Of a stretch of DNA of 10,046 nt, positions 6,525-10,046 are shown one piece after another (positions within the stretch are counted from its first letter, which is position 1; the number at the start of each line of letters is the position of its first letter). Source of the DNA: an uncultured Oscillospiraceae bacterium (GTDB taxonomy: Bacteria > Bacillota > Clostridia > Oscillospirales > Oscillospiraceae); assembly GCA_934515035.1 (NCBI GenBank), contig CAKSXP010000046.1, forward strand, positions 1-10,046, read 5' to 3'. Both the position numbers and the translations under genes were made by a program. The notes below the pieces were generated by a model. The model was not told the origin of the DNA. It did no database searches and was given only the letters and a program-made list of their open reading frames with translations.

Positions 6525-7291
6525 CTCTGCTCCTTCTCTCTTCCGGCGCGCCGGGTCTCGATTATCCTCTCTGTCTCGGCCAGCTGCTCCGGCGTGTTGA
6601 CGCCGATTATCTCAAGGCCCAGATCCCGCTTATAGACGCAGACCCGGCCGCCCTTTTCGCGTATCAGCGCCGGCGCGTCGGTCAGATAGTATTCTCCCTG
6701 TGAGTTGTCGCTTCGCAGTTCCGAAAGGACGCCGCCGAGGGTCGCTGCGTCGAATATGTAAACACCGCTGTTGAGCTCGTCTATCGCCTTCTGCTCCGGC
6801 GTGCAGTCGCGTTCCTCCACCATGCGTTCAAACCCGCCGTTTTCATCGCGGATTATACGGCCGTAGGGCAGCGGCACGGAGCTGGTCCCGCTCAGGATGG
6901 TGCAGGCGGCGCCGTTTTTCTCGTGCTCGCGGCACAGGCCGAGATAGCTCTCCCGCGTCAGAAGCGGCATATCGCCGCAGCAGACGAGCACATCCCCGTC
7001 GTAGCCGTCCAGAAGTCCGTATGCGGCCATGACGGCGTGCCCGGTGCCGAGCTGCTCGCGCTGTTCGGCAAAGGCATATCCCCCGAACGCGGATATGACC
7101 TGGTCCTTTTTGTATCCGACCACTATGATGGTATCCTCCGGTGCTATGAAATCCAGCGCCCCCAGCACATAGCCCAGAAGCGGCTTTCCGGCCGCCATGC
7201 GCATGACCTTCGGCAGGTCGTATTGCTCGGAATGGAGTCTCGTCCCCTTCCCTGCGGCGAGGACGACTGCTTTAAGCTTCTTATTCTGCAT
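6521..7291 (-). CDS. GlmU-type nucleotidyltransferase, uridyltransferase domain only
   Basis: This 256-residue cytoplasmic enzyme resembles the N-terminal half of GlmU, which makes UDP-GlcNAc from UTP and GlcNAc-1-phosphate. Visible motifs are VVLAAGKGTRLHSEQYDLPKVM (9-30, NTP-binding signature with the basic residues), QLGTGHAVMAA (80-90), CCGDMPLL (104-111, catalytic metal-binding Asp), PYGRIIRD (142-149), ELNSGVYIFD (172-181), GEYYLTD (199-205) and GVNTPEQLAE (230-239). The left-handed beta-helix acetyltransferase domain of GlmU (about 200 residues) is absent and the chain ends in a charged tail, so this is a stand-alone pyrophosphorylase-like enzyme. The sugar is not certain. ATG 7291 is the conventional start; GTG 7294 directly before it has better spacing (9 nt) to GGAGG at 7304-7308. 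The gene overlaps the preceding one by 11-14 nt and the following one by 4 nt. Confidence 0.9.
   Translation of the reverse strand: MQNKKLKAVVLAAGKGTRLHSEQYDLPKVMRMAAGKPLLGYVLGALDFIAPEDTIIVVGYKKDQVISAFGGYAFAEQREQLGTGHAVMAAYGLLDGYDGDVLVCCGDMPLLTRESYLGLCREHEKNGAACTILSGTSSVPLPYGRIIRDENGGFERMVEERDCTPEQKAIDELNSGVYIFDAATLGGVLSELRSDNSQGEYYLTDAPALIREKGGRVCVYKRDLGLEIIGVNTPEQLAETERIIETRRAGREKEQS
6530..6535 (-). promoter_or_regulatory. Ribosome binding site for the TTG start
   Basis: AAGGAG on the minus strand lies 5 nt before TTG 6524, inside the end of the nucleotidyltransferase gene. It supports the use of TTG as start, since no ATG or GTG in frame gives the full family N-terminus. Confidence 0.7.
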
Positions 7292-8432
7292 CACTCAATG
7301 AAACCTCCGGAGCGGTCGTCTCCCTGACGGGGGCGACCGTGAATTTATTCAGTGCAAGATATTTTAACAGCTGCGTCACGGCGGACATCTCCGTCTCCTC
7401 CAGCTTTATGAGCACATCGGCACGCACGGGCTCCGGCTCGATAAGCGAGATGAAGGCCGCGGGCGAAGAGATCTTCTCCCCGTCCTTTTCCGGCGAGATG
7501 GCAGCGCCGCACTGCCAGTATACAAGCGAGTTTTCCTTCGCAAAGCGTCGGCAATCCTCCGCGTTTTCCCCGTCTGACGCGACAAGCAGCGTCGCCGTGC
7601 GCGTCCTTTCGAGAATGGCGCCGTAAGCCTCCGCATACCCGGCCTCGTCCTCGAACCAGACGCCGACGGCAAAGCCCTCCACGATCAGCGCGCGAACGGC
7701 GTCCGCGTTCTCCGTCACCTGCTCCGCCGTCAGGAAAAACGCGGCGTCATAGCCATGCGAGGAAAGCGCCTTTACGATCTGTTCGTCCGGCAGGCCCACA
7801 AAGCAGAGATAAACGCTCGTTGCGCTGCGGTCCGGCATCGGTGCAGGGCTCGTGTCCTGGCCACCGGATGGGCGGTCCGACGCATCCGCCGGGCTGCTCG
7901 GACTGGGGGAAACTATGCCGTAATATGCATTGTACATCGCTCTCATCGAGTCCGACGCGGCTGACAGGAACTGTTCGTCGGAGAGCACGACGGCGCTGTT
8001 CTTTATCCTCACGATACTGCCGTAGCTGCTGCCTGTGACGGTCGACCAGCTCAGCCCGAAGGTCCGGCACACAAAGGCCACCGGCACATACACCGTGCCG
8101 TAGAGATAATACGCCTGCGCGGAATAATAGTTTTCCGCCGCGTCATAGGTATTTCCGCTCTCCAGCTCAAAGTATATCTGGGTCGAGTTCGTCACGAGCG
8201 AAGCCGTTTTCGCCTCCTGAAAATAGCTGTAGCTCACGCCGAAGTATGAAAAAAGCGAAGCGGGAACGTAAACGTTGCTGCCGGAGTAATATGCATAGGC
8301 ATAGTCTATGAGCGTGTCGTTGACCGATATGAAGTTGAGTCCGGCGGCTCCGGCGCTCGTGGAGACGAGCGGCATCAGCGCGAGCAGCAGGACCGCGACC
8401 AGAGCCGCCGCCGTTATTTTCTTTTTCATCAT
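7281..8432 (-). CDS. Secreted protein with copper-amine-oxidase-like stalk domain and degenerate polysaccharide-deacetylase (NodB-like) domain
   Basis: This 383-residue exported protein has a signal peptide MMKKKITAAALVAVLLLALM with probable cleavage near residues 27-30 (TSAGAAG). Residues 33-145 resemble the copper amine oxidase N-terminal stalk domain common in surface proteins of Clostridia: two VYVP runs (54-57, 114-117), a G-L-S-W segment and many tyrosines. Residues 174-204 are a Ser/Pro/Asp-rich linker. Residues 206-370 read like a NodB-type deacetylase: SVYLCFVGLPDEQIVKAL, then AAFFLTAEQVTENADAVRALIVEGFAVGV. The metal-binding FDDGP is replaced by FVGLP and the usual H-x3-H after EGFAVG is missing, so deacetylation is unlikely; a carbohydrate-binding or structural role is an inference. 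ATG 8432 is chosen because the signal peptide begins there and AAGGTG at 8443-8448 is 10 nt upstream. The frame runs on upstream to 8645, but that stretch is antiframe to glgP and not protein-like. Confidence 0.85.
   Translation of the reverse strand: MMKKKITAAALVAVLLLALMPLVSTSAGAAGLNFISVNDTLIDYAYAYYSGSNVYVPASLFSYFGVSYSYFQEAKTASLVTNSTQIYFELESGNTYDAAENYYSAQAYYLYGTVYVPVAFVCRTFGLSWSTVTGSSYGSIVRIKNSAVVLSDEQFLSAASDSMRAMYNAYYGIVSPSPSSPADASDRPSGGQDTSPAPMPDRSATSVYLCFVGLPDEQIVKALSSHGYDAAFFLTAEQVTENADAVRALIVEGFAVGVWFEDEAGYAEAYGAILERTRTATLLVASDGENAEDCRRFAKENSLVYWQCGAAISPEKDGEKISSPAAFISLIEPEPVRADVLIKLEETEMSAVTQLLKYLALNKFTVAPVRETTAPEVSLSDAE
7304..7308 (-). promoter_or_regulatory. Ribosome binding site of the nucleotidyltransferase gene (start ambiguous)
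   Basis: GGAGG on the minus strand lies 9 nt before GTG 7294 and 12 nt before ATG 7291. Spacing favours GTG, codon choice favours ATG; the two proteins differ by one residue. Confidence 0.6.
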
Positions 8433-8439
8433 GGCTGTC

Positions 8440-10046
8440 TCACACCTTCCAAATCTCACGGGCATACTGCAAAACCGCGCGGTCGGCGGCAAAAGCGCCG
8501 CTCCCGGCGATATTCGCCAGCGAAACGCGCAGAGCCTCTCTTTCGTCCTCCAGCAGGGAATAGAGCCTGTCGTGCGCCTGCACATAGCTGTCAAAATCCG
8601 CAAGAAGCATATATCTGTCCCCGCCGCAGAGCAGGGACGAGGCAAGATCCGAATAGCTTTCCCCGTCCGAAAAACCGCGGCTGAACCTGTCGAGCACGCG
8701 CATCGCGTTCTCCGACGCGCAGGGCCGTATCCCCTCGCGGCGGCGGCGCTCGACCTCCTCCGCGCGCAGTCCGAACAGGATCATGTTCTCGCCGCCGAGT
8801 ATCGAATACATCTCGACATTCGCTCCGTCGAGCGTGCCGATCGTTATGGCGCCGTTCATCATGAGCTTCATGTTCCCCGTGCCGGAGGCCTCCAGTCCCG
8901 CGCAGGATATCTGTTCGGAGACCTGTGCGGCCGGCATCAGCTTTTCCGCCGCCGTCACACGGTAGTTTTCCAGAAAAACGACCTGCATCTTTCCGCGGCA
9001 GAGCCTATCCTCCGCCACATCGCGCACCAGAGAATTTATGAGCCTTATTATCCGCTTTGCCGCATGGTAGCCGGGAGCGGCCTTTGCGCCGAAGACGAAC
9101 GTGCGCGGCATGAACTCCGCGCCGGGATCGTCGTGGATGCGGTTTTGCAGATGCGTTATCAGCATGGCGCACATGAGCTGTCTTTTATACTCGTGCAGGC
9201 GCTTGACCTGAACGTCGAGCACCGCGCCGGGATCAATGGCCGCTCCGCCCGAGCGAAGGAGCCAAGTGGCAAAGCGCCGCTTGTTTTCATCCTTGATAAG
9301 CCCAAGCTCGCGCAGCACCGCGCCGTCCGTCTCAAACCCGCGCAGACGCTCAAGCTCGCCGGCGTCTCTCAGCCAGCCCTCGCCGATGAGCGAGGATATC
9401 AGCCCGGCAAGGCCCGGATTGCACTGGCTCAGCCAGCGCCGGTGGTCGATCCCGTTTGTAACGAAAGTATAGCACTCCGGACGCTTTTCGTAAACCTCCC
9501 TGAACAATTTCGTTCTCAAAATACTGCCGTGGAGCGCGGAGACCCCGTTTATCCTGAAGCAGGCGGCCTGACAGATATTCGCCATATGCACAACGTCTCC
9601 GTTTATTATAAGGTTGGGAAGCACCTTTTCCTCCGCCCCGTCCATCTCCCGCCGGAGCCATTCGCCCCAGCGCCTGTCGATCTCGACGATCAGCTCCCAT
9701 ATCCGGGGCAGCAGCCGGCTGACAAGCTCCTGCGGCCAGACCTCCAGCGCCTCCTGCATGATAGTATGGTTTGTATACGCCGTGCTCTCCGTCACTATCT
9801 TCCAGGCCTCGTCCCAGTCCATACCCTCGCCGTCAAGGAATATGCGCATGAGCTCCGGTATGATAAGCGCCGGGTGCGTATCGTTTATCTGTATGACGTT
9901 CATCTTCTCAAACCCGCGCACGGAGCCGAACCGCCTCTTGTGCTCCCTCACTATCGACTGCGCCGTCGCGGAACCAAAGAAATACTGCTGCTTGAGCCGC
10001 AGCGTTCTTCCCTCGTCATGATCGTCCGCGGGATAGAGCACCTTGG
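8440..10046 (-). CDS. glgP: Glycogen/starch phosphorylase (5' part beyond window edge)
   Basis: This PLP-dependent enzyme releases glucose-1-phosphate from glycogen or other alpha-1,4-glucans in the cytoplasm. About 535 C-terminal residues are in the window. Since the family is about 750-850 residues, roughly the first third is missing. Motifs seen in order are KVLYPADD and LRLKQQYFF, VIQINDTHPAL (active-site region), TNHTIMQEALEVWP, NGVSALHGSILRTKLF, FVTNGIDHRRWL, LDVQVKRLHEYKRQL, and GTGNMKLMMNGAITIGTLDG. In the last one the lysine of codon 8866-8868 forms the Schiff base with PLP. The frame is intact to the stop. An in-frame GTG near 10041 is an internal valine codon and not the start. It is the first gene visible of the minus-strand run, 7 nt before the secreted protein gene. 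Glucan specificity (glycogen or maltodextrin) cannot be told from this part. Confidence 0.96.
   Translation of the reverse strand, partial: KVLYPADDHDEGRTLRLKQQYFFGSATAQSIVREHKRRFGSVRGFEKMNVIQINDTHPALIIPELMRIFLDGEGMDWDEAWKIVTESTAYTNHTIMQEALEVWPQELVSRLLPRIWELIVEIDRRWGEWLRREMDGAEEKVLPNLIINGDVVHMANICQAACFRINGVSALHGSILRTKLFREVYEKRPECYTFVTNGIDHRRWLSQCNPGLAGLISSLIGEGWLRDAGELERLRGFETDGAVLRELGLIKDENKRRFATWLLRSGGAAIDPGAVLDVQVKRLHEYKRQLMCAMLITHLQNRIHDDPGAEFMPRTFVFGAKAAPGYHAAKRIIRLINSLVRDVAEDRLCRGKMQVVFLENYRVTAAEKLMPAAQVSEQISCAGLEASGTGNMKLMMNGAITIGTLDGANVEMYSILGGENMILFGLRAEEVERRRREGIRPCASENAMRVLDRFSRGFSDGESYSDLASSLLCGGDRYMLLADFDSYVQAHDRLYSLLEDEREALRVSLANIAGSGAFAADRAVLQYAREIWKV

Noticed and set aside
8433..8645. 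A 71-residue N-terminal extension of the secreted protein
   Set aside because: It overlaps the end of glgP in another frame, is Arg/Cys-rich, and would bury the signal peptide. ATG 8432 has an SD and starts the signal sequence.
8440..10041. GTG at 10041 as the start of the phosphorylase
   Set aside because: The frame continues to the window edge and the conserved VLYP segment contains this codon as an internal valine; the gene is truncated by the window.

Overview
The window looks like a piece of a GC-rich Firmicutes chromosome, most likely a gut-type member of the Clostridia (Oscillospiraceae or a relative). The reasons are the SD-rich gene starts (GGAGG, AAGGAG), LCAC-type lipoprotein and MKKK-type secretion signals, U-rich intrinsic terminators, a butyrate-type CoA-transferase, and a secreted stalk-domain/deacetylase-like protein. 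The assignment is inferred from style and gene content; no marker gene is present.

Layout. Positions 1-2492 (+ strand) hold the end of a leucine operon, leuC (5'-truncated), leuD and leuB, translationally coupled and closed by an intrinsic terminator at 2506-2539. Positions 2540-2819 contain no convincing protein gene. They hold a good extended -10 promoter, about 200 nt that fold into nested long-range helices with a pseudoknot-type crossing helix, and a cUUCGg-capped intrinsic terminator only 7 nt before the SD of the next gene. Positions 2820-3983 (+) encode a predicted lipoprotein of unknown function. A bidirectional terminator at 4020-4049 separates it from the minus-strand genes.

Positions 4051-10046 (- strand, read right to left) form a compact six-gene run: glgP (5'-truncated by the window edge), a secreted protein with a copper-amine-oxidase-like stalk domain and a degenerate NodB-like domain, a single-domain GlmU-type nucleotidyltransferase, two half-size CHR (chromate-transporter family) proteins, and an acetyl-CoA hydrolase/transferase-family CoA-transferase (probably butyryl-CoA:acetate). 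Gaps are 7 and 21 nt, and the other junctions overlap by about 4-14 nt, so co-transcription is likely. The promoter lies outside the window.

How the genes work together: LeuC/LeuD isomerise isopropylmalate and LeuB oxidises it for leucine synthesis. The minus-strand run mixes storage-glucan breakdown, sugar-nucleotide chemistry, an envelope protein, a paired membrane transporter and the last step of a fermentation; a single shared function is not evident.

The most interesting part is 2568-2819: a structured, self-terminating RNA with its own promoter that is also the 5' leader of the lipoprotein gene. It could be an attenuating leader, an independent small RNA, or both. The lipoprotein cassette also differs from its neighbours in isoleucine codon choice and lies between two nearly identical terminator hairpins, which suggests that it was inserted.
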